Assembly: GCF_001625595.1 (NCBI RefSeq)
Contig: NZ_AUXT01000183.1
Coordinates: forward strand, 81,490-145,489
Length of the DNA stretch: 64,000 bases
Source of the DNA: Pseudoalteromonas luteoviolacea NCIMB 1942
Lineage (GTDB): Bacteria; Pseudomonadota; Gammaproteobacteria; Enterobacterales; Alteromonadaceae
Direction: 5' to 3'
Shown here: in pieces, positions 48,616 through 58,970 of the stretch
Position numbering within the stretch: the stretch's first letter is position 1
How the letters are laid out: each line of letters opens with the position of its first letter
Position numbers and translations under genes: made by a program
The notes under the pieces: model-generated
Told to the model about the DNA's origin: nothing
The model's input: only the letters and a program-made list of their open reading frames with translations
Databases searched by the model: none

Positions 48616-49153
48616 CGATTTCTACGCTATTTTTTGTACTTTTTAAGTAGCTAATAAAAACTAGCTACCCCTACTGATGCTTATGGTAAGTAACTAAAAT
48701 CATGCGAAGAGCTAGATTTTCAAATTGTATTAAGCCCAAAAATAAAAACTGAAGTGCTCAATTTTTTAAGCGCTCTATAATAAAGTGATTTAATTAATAC
48801 ATCGAAAGGACCCATCCAAAAAAAAGCACAAGTAGCTTAATGCATTTGCAATTAGAGTGTAAGTTAATATGGCAAAACCCATTACTTAACACATTAATTT
48901 GTTTGGAATTATATGAGCCCGTTCTATTTTATAATTTTTCTCTTTTTGATAAATTAAAGCTTTAACTTACCTAACATCAAGTTTTCTATTTTAAAATATT
49001 GAAAATGTAATTTCCACCTTTGCAAAAAATAAAACCTCAAGTATTAAGAAATATAAACAAACTAAGTTTAAAAAGTTAAAATCAAAACACTCAAAAATAA
49101 CTAACTTTAAACGCAAGTGGAGATAAAAATATTTACAAACCATGAATTTTGGA
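48616..49153. other. AT-rich intergenic region upstream of the TPS gene
   Basis: This 538-bp stretch is very AT-rich with many A and T tracts. It lies between the TPS gene start and the IS target duplication. I find no gene in it. It should contain the promoter of the inhibition locus, but no consensus can be picked with confidence. Confidence 0.55.
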
Positions 49154-49162
49154 TATTGCTAC
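49154..49162. repeat. Left target-site duplication
   Basis: TATTGCTAC, identical to 50244-50252 on the other side of the insertion sequence. Nine bases is the duplication length of IS903-group elements. Confidence 0.9.
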
Positions 49163-50243
49163 GGCCTTGTTTCATAAATAATTGAACTTCTGACCTTTTG
49201 CGTGTTCAGATCAAAAAACATAACGCAACCTTAGCCTCCATGACAAAGAAAATTAAGAACTAGTTTGCCTATAATCGGGCATTGATACAGCGTGGCAATA
49301 TTACTATTTCGCTCAATAACGACGCTATTTAACATTGGCAAACCACAGAAAAACATGGTGGGCGTGGCCGTTCAAATAAATATTCTGACTTAGCAATTGA
49401 AACTTGTCTGACACTTCGCTCTGTTTTTAATTTGCCTCTTCGAGCACTTGAAGGTTTCGTTAATTCACTCCTCAATTTAATGAATGCGCCTATACACTCA
49501 CCCGGTTATAGCTGCTTGTGTAAGCGAGGAAAGGAACTTGATGTTTAATATCGAACCAAGCCAACAACACAGGGATTTATTGATATTGTTGTCGATAGTA
49601 CTGGCCTAAAAGTTTATGGTAATGGCGAATGGCATACCCGAAAACACCGAGCCAACTGGCGTCGAACTTGGCGTAAGTTACACTTAGCCATAGATGCAGG
49701 GAGCCACCATATTGTCAGTGCAGAGTTATCAACGGTGAACGTATCTGATGGTGAAGTGCTAGGTAATTTACTGCGACCATTACGACGAAATGTTGACCGA
49801 GTGACACGTGACGGGGCTTATGATACACGGGGTTGCTATGATGAAATTGCGGCTAAAGGTGCCGTGGCACGGATCCCCCCAAGGGAAAACGCCCAATATT
49901 GGGAGAAAGGTCATCCGCGAAACAGTGCCACAATATTAATGCATCTACTTGGTTTAAAACAATGGAAGGAGAAATCTGGTTATCATGAACGTTCACTGGC
50001 TGAAACGGGCATTTATCGTTTTAAACAGCTTACTGGTGACAAGTTAAAAAGTCGCATCTTCAACAGCCAACACATGGAAGTGATGATTAAAGCCAAAGTG
50101 ATCAATACGATGAACGGGCTAGGTATGCCTGAATATCAGGAATATTAGTAAAAATTACAAGACAGACAGTAAGTGGTTATTTGAATTATACCGTCAGTTT
50201 CCCTTGGTAATCACACTAGTACAGGTTATTTATCAACAAGGCT
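49163..50243 (+). mobile_element. IS5-family (IS903-group) insertion sequence, 1081 bp
   Basis: The ends are imperfect inverted repeats: left GGCCTTGTTTCATAAATAA from 49163, right (complement) AGCCTTGTTGATAAATAACC from 50243. They differ by one base of length. A perfect 9-bp direct repeat flanks the element. Length, ends, duplication size and transposase all agree with the IS903 group. The transposase carries three stops, so the copy cannot move by itself. Confidence 0.93.
49240..50148 (+). pseudogene. IS903-type transposase with three in-frame stops
   Basis: One frame from ATG 49240 to the end encodes the whole DDE transposase: FAYNRALIQRGNITISLNNDAI, HGGRGRSNKYSDLAIETCLTLRSVFNLPLRALEGF, IVVDSTGLKVYGNGEWH (first D), RDGAYDTRGCYDE (second D) and HERSLAETGIYRFKQLTGD (E). 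It is cut by TAG at codon 8 (49261-49263; the family has Trp there), TAA at codon 31 (family Lys) and TAA after GKELDV. There is no frameshift. Only the C-terminal 137 codons remain open. Confidence 0.92.
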
Positions 50244-50252
50244 TATTGCTAC
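50244..50252. repeat. Right target-site duplication
   Basis: TATTGCTAC, the second copy of the 9-bp target. It overlaps the stop codon of the minus-strand gene at 50249-50752, whose TAG is part of the duplicated bases. Confidence 0.9.
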
Positions 50253-50752
50253 ACACATTCTCTCGCGACTTGAAATAACACTGTCCTTACCAGTTTTTTA
50301 AGATCACTGGCGGTTGATAGTGACTCCGGTAACAACTGCGCGGCAATGGACTCTGTATGCTCATGTAAAAAAGTGTCTAGTTTATATGGGCTGACGGTGC
50401 CCTCTTGTACCCCAGTAAAAGTATACATCAGTGCAGTTCTTTGCCTTTGTAGTTGGAGGATTAAGGCACTTCGGATCGGGCTTGCTTTACACACATGCTT
50501 TTTACACACACGAATAACAATTTCCATAAACTGGGCAATTTCATCATTGCATTTATTAGGTTTATTTAAATTCGATTTTAAAGACCGTTGCTTTTTTGAG
50601 TTAGCAATACTGTTTTTGAAGCCAAGCGCTCGGTCTCCAATCAGTTCCATTTCATCACTCGTTAACATTTGATTCCCAAATCGCGCAAAAAACATCGCTT
50701 TATCCGTTTTATTTTTTGGGATAATTATGCGTGTAATTTCATCCTTGTACAT
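50249..50752 (-). CDS. Hypothetical protein at the IS insertion point
   Basis: I do not recognise this 167-residue protein. It is Lys/Arg-rich with four Cys (three between about 75 and 90) and no membrane segment; the second half looks helical. Because its TAG stop lies inside the duplicated target, the insertion did not alter the reading frame but replaced everything downstream. It is divergent from trmO with a 94-bp gap. Confidence 0.6.
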   Translation of the reverse strand: MYKDEITRIIIPKNKTDKAMFFARFGNQMLTSDEMELIGDRALGFKNSIANSKKQRSLKSNLNKPNKCNDEIAQFMEIVIRVCKKHVCKASPIRSALILQLQRQRTALMYTFTGVQEGTVSPYKLDTFLHEHTESIAAQLLPESLSTASDLKKLVRTVLFQVARECV

Positions 50753-50846
50753 TACAGCCTATTACATAGTGATCTATGTCATTTAAATTTGTTGCGCCCA
50801 ATACAAAGCGATACAATGCAGTTTTTCATCTTTAGAGCCCACTACC

Positions 50847-51572
50847 GTGCAATTTGAAGTTAAAGCTATTGGTCATATCGAGTCTCCATACAAACAAAAG
50901 TTTGCCATCCCTAGACAACCTAGATTAGTCCCAGAGGCCACTGCAAAACTTGTTTTTTGTGATGAATTTAATCGTGAAGAGTTTGTACGCGGCATCGAAG
51001 AGTTTACACATCTATGGCTATTGTTTAGATTTCACGAAACGGCTGACAAAGGTTACTCAGCACTTGTGCGTCCACCAAGGTTGGGCGGCAATGAACGCAA
51101 GGGCGTTTTCGCAACACGCGCCACCTTTAGGCCAAACGGCATTGGTATGAGTGCGGTCAAATTAGAAGGCGTTGAGTACAAAAATGGTCAATTGGCGCTA
51201 TTACTATCTGGCATTGACTTGTTAGATGGCACCCCTATTGTCGATATCAAACCTTACCTCCCCTACTCAGATGCTTTAAAAGGTGCCTCAGCAGGGTTCG
51301 CAGACACGCGCCCCGAAACAGAAATGACAGTCTCGTTTAGCGAACAGGCAGCTAACTTTATTAAAAAGCAGTCTCAGTATCCAGAGTTAAAAGGCTTTAT
51401 TAGCAACGTCTTAAAACAAGACCCAAGACCAGCTTATAAAAAGAAAAAACAACAAACGCAAAGTTATGGTATGAGCTTATATGAATTCAATATTCGTTGG
51501 CAGGTTGAAGAGCAGCACAACCACGTTATTGAGGTCACTCTCGAAACCAGCAAACAACAGACAAAGCAGTAG
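50847..51572 (+). CDS. trmO: tRNA (t6A37)-N6-methyltransferase TrmO
   Basis: 241 residues of the TsaA/YaeB (TrmO) family: IGHIESPYKQKFAIPRQPRLV at the N-terminus, GIEEFTHLWLLFRFHE, RPPRLGGNERKGVFATRATFRPNGIGMSAVKLEGV and DLLDGTPIVDIKPYLPYSDA. TrmO methylates t6A at position 37 of threonine tRNA using S-adenosylmethionine. The C-terminal domain typical of E. coli TrmO is present. It precedes proS on the same strand. Confidence 0.95.
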   Translation: MQFEVKAIGHIESPYKQKFAIPRQPRLVPEATAKLVFCDEFNREEFVRGIEEFTHLWLLFRFHETADKGYSALVRPPRLGGNERKGVFATRATFRPNGIGMSAVKLEGVEYKNGQLALLLSGIDLLDGTPIVDIKPYLPYSDALKGASAGFADTRPETEMTVSFSEQAANFIKKQSQYPELKGFISNVLKQDPRPAYKKKKQQTQSYGMSLYEFNIRWQVEEQHNHVIEVTLETSKQQTKQ

Positions 51573-51672
51573 ATTAAATATCAACACAGCTGAAAATAAC
51601 TCTTTTTTAGCACCTTAGGCACTGTTAAACTACGTGCCTAATTAAAAACACACAACATTGAACGGAACAAGC

Positions 51673-53394
51673 ATGCGTACCAGTCAATATATTTTAGCGA
51701 CTCTTAAAGAGACGCCTTCTGATGCCGAGGTGGTAAGCCACCAGCTAATGCTACGTGCGGGCATGATCCGCAAACTCGCTTCAGGTTTATACACTTGGTT
51801 GCCGTCAGGTTTAAAAGTACTTCGTAAAGTAGAAACTATTGTACGCGAGGAAATGGAAAAAGCTGGCGCAATCGAAATGTTGATGCCTGTGATTCAGCCA
51901 GCAGATCTATGGGAAGAATCAGGCCGTTGGGAACAGTTCGGCCCAGAACTACTTAGAATTACCGATCGCCACAACCGTCCGTTTGCTCTTGGTCCGACAC
52001 ACGAAGAAGTCATTACTGATTTTGTACGCAAAGAAGTAAGCAGCTACAAACAACTGCCTCTTACACTTTATCAAGTACAAACCAAAGTTCGTGATGAAGT
52101 GCGTCCGCGCTTTGGTGTAATGCGTGCGCGTGAATTTACCATGAAAGATGCTTACTCGTTCCACCTAGACGACGCGTGCCTTGAGAAAACTTATCAAGTC
52201 ATGCATCAAGCATACTGTAATATCTTTGAGCGTCTTGGTTTGGATTACCGTCCTGTTATCGCAGACACAGGTTCTATTGGTGGCAGTGTGTCACACGAGT
52301 TCCACGTACTTGCTGAGTCAGGTGAAGATGCAATCGCATTCAGTACTGAAAGTGATTACGCTGCAAACATCGAAAAAGCAGAGGCAATTGCCCCAACTAC
52401 TGAACGTGCAGGACCAAGCAAAGACTTAAACACATTTGAAACACCAAATGCCAAGTCCATTGCAGAGCTTGCACAGCAGCACGGTGTTAAAGCACATAAA
52501 GGTGTTAAGACACTTATCGTTTACGGTCCAGAAAATGAAGAAGGTGAGCGTGGTCTAGTTGCACTTATCGTACGTGGCGACCATGAATTAAACGAGCTTA
52601 AAGCTGAAAAGCTTAAACTTGTTGGTGCACCACTTGAAATGGCCAAAGAAGAAGACATTGTTGCAGCAATTGGCGCGAAGTCTGGTTCACTAGGCCCTGT
52701 AGGCCTTGATATGCCAGTCATTGTTGATCACAGTGCAGCCGTTATGTCTGACTTTGTAGCTGGCGCCAACAAAGATGGCGTACATTACAGCGGTATTAAC
52801 TGGGACCGCGATGCAAATAACTACACCGTTGCCGACATTCGCAACGTGGTAGAAGGCGACTCTAGCCCTTGTGGCCAAGGTACGCTTCAGATCAAACGCG
52901 GTATTGAAGTTGGCCATATCTTCCAGCTAGGCAGCAAGTATTCGGAAGCAATGAATGCTGGCGTGTTGGGCGAAAGCGGTAAGAACCAAGTAATGACTAT
53001 GGGTTGTTACGGTATTGGTGTATCTCGTATAGTGGCAGCAGCCATTGAGCAAAACCATGACAAATTTGGTATTAAGTGGCCACAGGCACTAGCACCATTT
53101 GATATTGCCATCGTTCCTATGAATATGCACAAATCTCACCGTATTCCAGATATTGCTGAACAGTTCTATGCTGATTTAAAAGCAGCAGGTTTAGATGTGT
53201 TGTTCGATGATCGTAAAGAGCGCCCAGGTGTTATGTTTAACGACATGGAGCTTGTAGGTGTTCCTTTCACGCTTGTCATTGGTGAGCGCAACCTTGACAA
53301 CAATCAAGTTGAGCTTAAAAACCGCCGCACTGGTGAAAAAGTCATGTTAGACATAGATTCAGCAGTTGCTGAAATCACTAAACTAATGGCTTAA
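51673..53394 (+). CDS. proS: Prolyl-tRNA synthetase
   Basis: 573 residues, the bacterial type with an editing insert: class II motif 1 ([24 protein letters not shown]), motif 2 ([22 protein letters not shown]), the editing domain (about 225-400), motif 3 ([21 protein letters not shown]) and the anticodon domain ([22 protein letters not shown]). The start at 51673 ([13 protein letters not shown]) follows GGAA and matches family N-termini; an upstream non-ATG start would add five residues. Confidence 0.98.
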   Translation: MRTSQYILATLKETPSDAEVVSHQLMLRAGMIRKLASGLYTWLPSGLKVLRKVETIVREEMEKAGAIEMLMPVIQPADLWEESGRWEQFGPELLRITDRHNRPFALGPTHEEVITDFVRKEVSSYKQLPLTLYQVQTKVRDEVRPRFGVMRAREFTMKDAYSFHLDDACLEKTYQVMHQAYCNIFERLGLDYRPVIADTGSIGGSVSHEFHVLAESGEDAIAFSTESDYAANIEKAEAIAPTTERAGPSKDLNTFETPNAKSIAELAQQHGVKAHKGVKTLIVYGPENEEGERGLVALIVRGDHELNELKAEKLKLVGAPLEMAKEEDIVAAIGAKSGSLGPVGLDMPVIVDHSAAVMSDFVAGANKDGVHYSGINWDRDANNYTVADIRNVVEGDSSPCGQGTLQIKRGIEVGHIFQLGSKYSEAMNAGVLGESGKNQVMTMGCYGIGVSRIVAAAIEQNHDKFGIKWPQALAPFDIAIVPMNMHKSHRIPDIAEQFYADLKAAGLDVLFDDRKERPGVMFNDMELVGVPFTLVIGERNLDNNQVELKNRRTGEKVMLDIDSAVAEITKLMA

Positions 53395-53407
53395 TACAGT
53401 GTCTTTT

Positions 53408-53434
53408 AAAAGCGCGCCTATGGCGCGTTTTTTT
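53408..53434 (+). terminator. Intrinsic terminator after proS
   Basis: CGCGCC TAT GGCGCG followed by seven T, beginning 13 bp after the proS stop. Confidence 0.9.
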
Positions 53435-53544
53435 ATGCCTATTCTCCTATTTGTTGAAAATGTCATCATAGCGTCTCAATACTGATAAGAGTTTGTCATC
53501 TAGTGCCTTTAACGTAGACATTATTACGCTTGAGAGTACACACA

Positions 53545-54345
53545 ATGGAGCAAACCTATTACCCCAGTATATGGATTTCAGACGTACACCTTGGCTATAA
53601 AGATTGTAAAGCCGACTTCTTACTCGACTTTTTAAACTGTACCCGCTGCGATACTTTGTACCTTGTCGGTGACATTGTTGATTTATGGTCTCTGAAAAGG
53701 CAATTCTATTGGCACCCAAGTCATTACCAAGTGCTTGAGTGTATTCAAAAGAAAGCGGAATCCGGGACGCGTGTTATCTATATTCCTGGTAATCATGACG
53801 AAACGTTCAGAAACTATGTTGATATGACCTTGTTTAATGTCGAAGTTCACCACACCTTTGTGCATACAACATCTGCTGGTAAACGTTTTTTGCTACTCCA
53901 TGGCGATGATTTTGATTCAGCGACGCGATACAACAAGCTTATTAAAATCATTGGCGATCAAGCGTATGACTTTTTGTTGTTTTTGAACCGCTGGACGAAT
54001 CGAGTCCGTAAATTATACGGCGGTCACTATTGGTCTTTGGCATCATGGCTAAAAAATCGCGTACATAAAGCCCGCGCAGCAATCGCAGCATTTGAGCAAG
54101 CTGCTGTTCATGAAGCTAAAAAGCAAGGGATGGACGGGATTATTTGCGGACACATCCACCAGCCAAGGATCAACGTAACGGATGGAATCGTATACTGCAA
54201 TGATGGCGACTGGATTGAAAACTGCACCGCCTTAGTAGAAAACGAGCAAGGCAGAATTGAGCTTCTACATTGGTCAGACGTACAAAAAGTGTTAAATGTG
54301 GTTGAAATAGAAAAACAAGGGTTACGCGACGCAAAGGCCGCATAA
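53545..54345 (+). CDS. Calcineurin-type metallophosphoesterase (UDP-diacylglucosamine pyrophosphatase-like)
   Basis: 266 residues with the full metal-site series: ISDVHLGY (DxH), LVGDIVDLW (GDxxD), IPGNHDE (GNHD), LLHGDDFD and GIICGHIHQPRI (GHxH). The wide LpxH-like family cleaves pyrophosphate bonds, with UDP-2,3-diacylglucosamine hydrolase as best-known member; this branch has a longer helical middle (FLLFLNRWTNRVRKLYGGHYWSLASWLK). I chose ATG 53545; a TTG at 53530 is possible. Confidence 0.88.
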   Translation: MEQTYYPSIWISDVHLGYKDCKADFLLDFLNCTRCDTLYLVGDIVDLWSLKRQFYWHPSHYQVLECIQKKAESGTRVIYIPGNHDETFRNYVDMTLFNVEVHHTFVHTTSAGKRFLLLHGDDFDSATRYNKLIKIIGDQAYDFLLFLNRWTNRVRKLYGGHYWSLASWLKNRVHKARAAIAAFEQAAVHEAKKQGMDGIICGHIHQPRINVTDGIVYCNDGDWIENCTALVENEQGRIELLHWSDVQKVLNVVEIEKQGLRDAKAA

Positions 54346-54353
54346 TCCAGACG

Positions 54354-55562
54354 TTATCTAAAAAGCACAGTTTCACGGCTAAACCAACGAACACAGCAAC
54401 CAAGCAACGCGCCAGCCAATAGAGCAGACGCAACGAAGATCATTGCTACGGCGCCGTAATCTACGGTGCCTTTTACAATTTCTTTGATGGCCAAAGATAC
54501 ATTTGTTATTGGGATCCACGCTGTAAAGCTGGTTAAAGACATATTAGGCATCAAAGACACCACTATGGGCACAAACACTAGCATACTTAACGGTCCCATA
54601 TAGTTTTGTGCTTCTTTAAATGTGCGAGCATAAATTGAGATGGCCAGTACCAATGAAGACAGCATTACCGCGACTGGCAGCAACAGTGTAAAAATAAGCA
54701 AATAGTCCCATATACTGACACTGGAAAACGCCTCTTTAAGACTGTCTAACACCCCTACTCCACTGGCAATGCTGATCCAAACAGCAAGGCTGGATACCGT
54801 CACTAAGGCACACGCAATAGAGCTTGCTAAAACCGTAATAAACTTACCGAGTACCAGTTGTGTGCGGGTTACAGGCGTTAACAATAGTGTCTCAAGTGTG
54901 CCACGCTCTTTTTCACCAGCGCCTAAATCTATCGCGGGGTAACTCGCACCCATCAGCACCAATGGGATCAATAAATATGGAATAAATGCCCCAAGCTTTT
55001 CTCCATAATTTTCACGCTTGTCGGCAGTATCCACTTTACTCACTGAAATTGGATTAAGCAGCGCCGTATGTTGTTCTTTAGGGACACCCAGATTCTCTAA
55101 TGACACTGAGCGAATTTCTGCAGCAAATTTTTGAATTAGCTTTTCGAGACGTTTATAAACAAAATTGATGGACTGGGCATCATTAAACACGACTTGCCAT
55201 TTAAACTGCTCTGGTAAGGGCTGCTTATAGTTAAATTGATTTGGAATGATCACACCAACATCGATTTTACCGGCTCGTACCGCCTCCTTCAGCGCCTCTA
55301 CAGATTCAAAACGCTCTTTCCCTTCATGTGGTTTAAAGCTTTTGTGATAGAACATACGCTCTTCAAATACAGGGGCGAGTTTTGCATTCGCAATATAATA
55401 GGTATGTACTTTTTGCTCTGCTTCTAAGGTTGTTTTGGAAGCTAAAAAAGCCAATAAAGCAAATAGAACCGGAAATATAACGATGGGGAGCGCGATAACA
55501 AAAAACAGGGTTTTTCTATCGCGCAGTAGTTCTTTTACTTCTTTTAGAAACACCTCAAACAT
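54354..55562 (-). CDS. natB: NatB-like ABC permease
   Basis: 402 residues: an N-terminal transmembrane segment, a large outer domain (about 45-185) and five or six C-terminal segments (from LGAFIPYLLIPLVLMGASYPAIDLGAGEKERGTLETLLLTPVTRTQLVLGKF). This is the NatB/ABC-2 layout. NatAB of Bacillus exports sodium; the substrate here could differ. It overlaps the ATPase gene by 8 bp. Confidence 0.87.
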   Translation of the reverse strand: MFEVFLKEVKELLRDRKTLFFVIALPIVIFPVLFALLAFLASKTTLEAEQKVHTYYIANAKLAPVFEERMFYHKSFKPHEGKERFESVEALKEAVRAGKIDVGVIIPNQFNYKQPLPEQFKWQVVFNDAQSINFVYKRLEKLIQKFAAEIRSVSLENLGVPKEQHTALLNPISVSKVDTADKRENYGEKLGAFIPYLLIPLVLMGASYPAIDLGAGEKERGTLETLLLTPVTRTQLVLGKFITVLASSIACALVTVSSLAVWISIASGVGVLDSLKEAFSSVSIWDYLLIFTLLLPVAVMLSSLVLAISIYARTFKEAQNYMGPLSMLVFVPIVVSLMPNMSLTSFTAWIPITNVSLAIKEIVKGTVDYGAVAMIFVASALLAGALLGCCVRWFSRETVLFR

Positions 55563-56343
55563 TGGCTCGTCCTTGCTTTATGATATTCAAAAAAGCATCA
55601 TTCAGTTCAGTACTTTGACCAGCGGCTTTAAACTCATCAACACTGCCATCAAAACAGCTCACCCCTTGGTCAATCAAACATATCCGGTCACACAACATTG
55701 CAATTTCATCTAAGTGATGTGTTGAAAACACCACAGGTGTTTTCTTGGCTTTGAGCTCTCGAATGAATTGGATAATAGCTTGTTTTGTCATGATATCTAG
55801 ACCCGTTGTGGGCTCATCTAAAATCACCACCTCTGGTTCATGAACGACAGCACGCGCAATATTGGTTTTTTGTTTCATCCCTGTAGACAAGTGCTCTGCT
55901 CGCTTGTCCAAAAAGTTTTCCATATCTAATGTTGCAAATAGATATTCACATCGTGACTTCAGCGCTCGTCCTTTTAAACCATGAAGCTTTGCAAAGTACT
56001 CAACATTTTCTTTGGCAGTTAAACGTCCGTACAAACCTGTTGTACCTGATAAAAATCCAATGGCCTTTCTACCAGCTAATGGTGATTTAACGATATCGTG
56101 ACCTGCAATGTGAATGCTCCCCGCATCAGGTGTCAGCGCGGTGGAGAGCATTCGCAACGTAGTTGTTTTCCCCGCACCATTTGGACCAAGCAAGCCAAGT
56201 ACTTCATTGCTTTCACATTTGAACGTAACCTCTTCCACTGAGTTAAAGTACCCATCTCGTTGGCGAGGATCTTGATTTACATTACTCGAGGTAGCTTCCT
56301 TAGTAAGCTTAAAGCGTTTTTTCAGCCCGTTTACCACGATCAT
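55555..56343 (-). CDS. natA: NatA-like ABC ATPase
   Basis: 262 residues with Walker A GPNGAGKTT, signature LSTGMKQK, Walker B VVILDEPTTGLD and the H-loop STHHLDE. I chose ATG 56343 (MIVVNGLKKRF) with AAGGAG seven bases upstream; the frame is open further but there it overlaps the preceding gene. It pairs with the NatB-like permease. Its start lies 35 bp inside the DUF3025 gene. Confidence 0.9.
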   Translation of the reverse strand: MIVVNGLKKRFKLTKEATSSNVNQDPRQRDGYFNSVEEVTFKCESNEVLGLLGPNGAGKTTTLRMLSTALTPDAGSIHIAGHDIVKSPLAGRKAIGFLSGTTGLYGRLTAKENVEYFAKLHGLKGRALKSRCEYLFATLDMENFLDKRAEHLSTGMKQKTNIARAVVHEPEVVILDEPTTGLDIMTKQAIIQFIRELKAKKTPVVFSTHHLDEIAMLCDRICLIDQGVSCFDGSVDEFKAAGQSTELNDAFLNIIKQGRANV

Positions 56344-57151
56344 TTGCACTCCTTCTTTTTGGCCTGAAATAGTCCTGATTTGTGTAAAAGGCCTCGTTTT
56401 GGTTATCAAAATGCCAATTAGGGATCCCTAACAACGGCAAAGGTGACATCTGTTTATTGTCATCCAGCACACTGTGTTCTTGTATCATTTCAACTAAATG
56501 GTTGTCCAAGTAGCTATACTGTGCCGCCAGCGGCAGATCATAAAATGACTCTTCAACAACAATGCATAACAATTTGCCAGTCAAACCGATAAAGGGATTA
56601 GTAAGCATTTCATAGTTTGCATGACCAAATACAAAAGGTCTCAATTCGTTATGCCAAAGATTACGGTGCTCGTAAAATACTTCGGTCCATTGGTGTTCAC
56701 GTAATTTTTCTCGCCACTTAATGTCAGGGATAGCGAGTATCAAACCGCATTCATCAAATAAGGTTAAAGCATTGCGCTTGCGACTGCGCTGTTTCAAGCC
56801 ATGTTGTTTTATCTCGTCGATGTGCAGTAGATTTAATAAGGTCTTAGTTTTTGGAAACAAACACCAAATCATCGCGCCGAAAAAATCATGCCAGTTCTCT
56901 TCACGGGTAGGCACCTGCCCTGTCTGGGCGATAACTTCTTCGTAGTAGCGCGTTTCATTTTCTAACAACACATTGGGTGTAAATACAACATTTTTGCCTT
57001 CACTGTTATTGTGTGACAACTGAGCGTTCAGCCAATCAAAGCTCGGCCATGAAGTAAATGCTTGTAAATTAAGCAGTGCTTGTAAATGAGCGAAAGGGGC
57101 CTGACTAAATAACTGACTGTGCCAATTTTCTGGAGCAGTAAACTTTTTCAT
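56309..57151 (-). CDS. DUF3025 protein
   Basis: 280 residues. The segment YYEEVIAQTGQVPTREENWHDFFGAMIWCLFPKTKTLLNLLHIDEI is characteristic of DUF3025 proteins. Function is unknown. No signal or membrane segment. Its 3' end overlaps the natA start by 35 bp, so the three genes are probably one transcript. Confidence 0.85.
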   Translation of the reverse strand: MKKFTAPENWHSQLFSQAPFAHLQALLNLQAFTSWPSFDWLNAQLSHNNSEGKNVVFTPNVLLENETRYYEEVIAQTGQVPTREENWHDFFGAMIWCLFPKTKTLLNLLHIDEIKQHGLKQRSRKRNALTLFDECGLILAIPDIKWREKLREHQWTEVFYEHRNLWHNELRPFVFGHANYEMLTNPFIGLTGKLLCIVVEESFYDLPLAAQYSYLDNHLVEMIQEHSVLDDNKQMSPLPLLGIPNWHFDNQNEAFYTNQDYFRPKRRSANDRGKRAEKTL

Positions 57152-57337
57152 GCGTAATACGAACTAATACTCTGACTTTATTGCACCCTATTTTACTCGA
57201 TCCACCCGCTGCGCAAAAGTTAAATAACGTCAGTGCTTTTTTACAGCAACTTCTGCACTATATCGGCTTAAGTCGAATTAATCTTGCTTTTGTGGTATTA
57301 CTTAGGTGAGAAGTAAAAGCAAAATAAAAGAAAGGTC

Positions 57338-58966
57338 ATGAAACTAAAATTAACTCTAAGTGCTTTGTCGCTTGCTATTTTAGCCGGTTGTGCGACGACA
57401 AAAAGCAACACGCCTGAAGATATTTCCAACGCTTACAATAGTATCAATGCCCAGCAGCTAGGTGAGCACATCAAAACACTTGCCTCTGATGAGTTTGAAG
57501 GCCGTGCCCCTTCAAGCAAAGGTGAAGAACTTACGCTTGCCTATCTAACAAAACATTTTAAAGCGTTAGGTTATGAACCAGGTAACGGCAATAGCTTTTT
57601 ACAAGAGGTACCATTGGTATCGATTGAAGCGGATCCAAACATGACGCTGAAAATTGGCGAGCGCAGCTATCCCTACAAAAAAGGAATGGTTATGGGCACT
57701 AGCCGTATTAGCCCAGAGCAATCTCTGAACAATTCAGAATTGGTCTTTGTTGGCTACGGTGTTAATGCACCTGAATATGGTTGGAACGACTACGAAGGCT
57801 TGGACGTTAAAGGCAAAACGGTAGTTATGCTTGTGAACGATCCTGGTTATGCGACCAAAGATCCTGCGGTATTTAACGGTAATACAATGACCTACTACGG
57901 TCGTTGGACATACAAGTATGAAGAAGCGAGCCGCCAAGGTGCCGCTGGTGCTATCATCATTCACGAAACTGCACCTGCATCATACCCTTGGGAAGTGGTT
58001 GAAAACTCTTGGAGTGGTGAACAGTTTGGTTTCCAAAAAGAAAACAACAACATGGATCGCGTTGCTGTTGAAGGTTGGATCAGTGTCGATGTAGCCAAAG
58101 AGCTATTCGCCGACGCGGGCCTTAATTTTGAAGAAGCAAAAAAGAAAGCATCTGAAGGCGCTTACCACGTTGACATGGGCAACTTAACAGCCTCTGTTGA
58201 TGTAAAAAGCACTATCAAGAAGTCTGTATCTTACAACTTCATAGCGACCTTACCTGGCACGAAAAAGTCAGATGAGCACATTATCTACTCTGCACACTGG
58301 GATCACCTAGGTATGGATCCTAATCGCAAAGGCGATAAAATCTATAATGGTGCACACGATAACGCAACGGGTACCGGCGGTATCATCGAAGTTGCTGAAG
58401 CGTTTGCAAAATTACCTCAACGCCCAGAGCGTTCTATTACTTTCTTAGCAGTTACCGCTGAAGAACAAGGCTTACTTGGTTCAAAGTTTTATGCAGAGAC
58501 CCCCGTTATTCCTGCCAATCAAACTGTTGCGAACATCAACTTAGATGCACTGAACTTGTTAGGTAAAGTAAAAGACATCAGCGTAGTTGGTCTTGGTAAA
58601 TCTTCATTAGACGGTGTATTAAAAGAAGTTGCTGACGAGCAAAACCGTACTATTTCTAACGAATCAAACCCATCTGCTGGTATTTACTATCGCTCAGATC
58701 ACTTTGCATTTGCAAACATGGGGATCCCAGCGATGTACGCAGGTGGCGGTCATGAACCTTATGATGATGCCACAGCTACGTATCGAAAGCGCATGAGTTT
58801 AGTACTGCGTGGCTGTTATCACCAACCATGTGATCGCTATAGAAAAGAGTGGGATTTAAGTGGCGCAGTTCAGGATCTTCAGCTATTTTTCAAGGCGGGT
58901 TATCTAATCTCGCAAGATGAAGCATGGCCTACTTGGAGCAAAACCTCAGAGTTCCAAAGAAAATAA
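57338..58966 (+). CDS. M28-family zinc metallopeptidase lipoprotein
   Basis: 542 residues with a lipobox (AILAGCATT) and a protease-associated insert (about 130-290). The M28 zinc site is complete: YSAHWDHLGMD (H, D), AHDNATGTGG (bridging D), AVTAEEQGLLGS (catalytic and ligand E), ANINLDALN (D) and AGGGHE (H). The family includes aminopeptidases that trim periplasmic or extracellular peptides. The signal sequence places it at the envelope. Confidence 0.94.
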   Translation: MKLKLTLSALSLAILAGCATTKSNTPEDISNAYNSINAQQLGEHIKTLASDEFEGRAPSSKGEELTLAYLTKHFKALGYEPGNGNSFLQEVPLVSIEADPNMTLKIGERSYPYKKGMVMGTSRISPEQSLNNSELVFVGYGVNAPEYGWNDYEGLDVKGKTVVMLVNDPGYATKDPAVFNGNTMTYYGRWTYKYEEASRQGAAGAIIIHETAPASYPWEVVENSWSGEQFGFQKENNNMDRVAVEGWISVDVAKELFADAGLNFEEAKKKASEGAYHVDMGNLTASVDVKSTIKKSVSYNFIATLPGTKKSDEHIIYSAHWDHLGMDPNRKGDKIYNGAHDNATGTGGIIEVAEAFAKLPQRPERSITFLAVTAEEQGLLGSKFYAETPVIPANQTVANINLDALNLLGKVKDISVVGLGKSSLDGVLKEVADEQNRTISNESNPSAGIYYRSDHFAFANMGIPAMYAGGGHEPYDDATATYRKRMSLVLRGCYHQPCDRYRKEWDLSGAVQDLQLFFKAGYLISQDEAWPTWSKTSEFQRK

Positions 58967-58970
58967 ATAT

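Noticed and set aside
48616..49153. CRISPR-like or repeat-rich region
   Set aside because: The stretch is only AT-rich with irregular A and T tracts; no repeat unit with regular spacing is present.
53447..53719. 90-codon minus-strand frame across the phosphoesterase start
   Set aside because: It overlaps the start of a well-supported gene on the other strand and has no recognisable domain.
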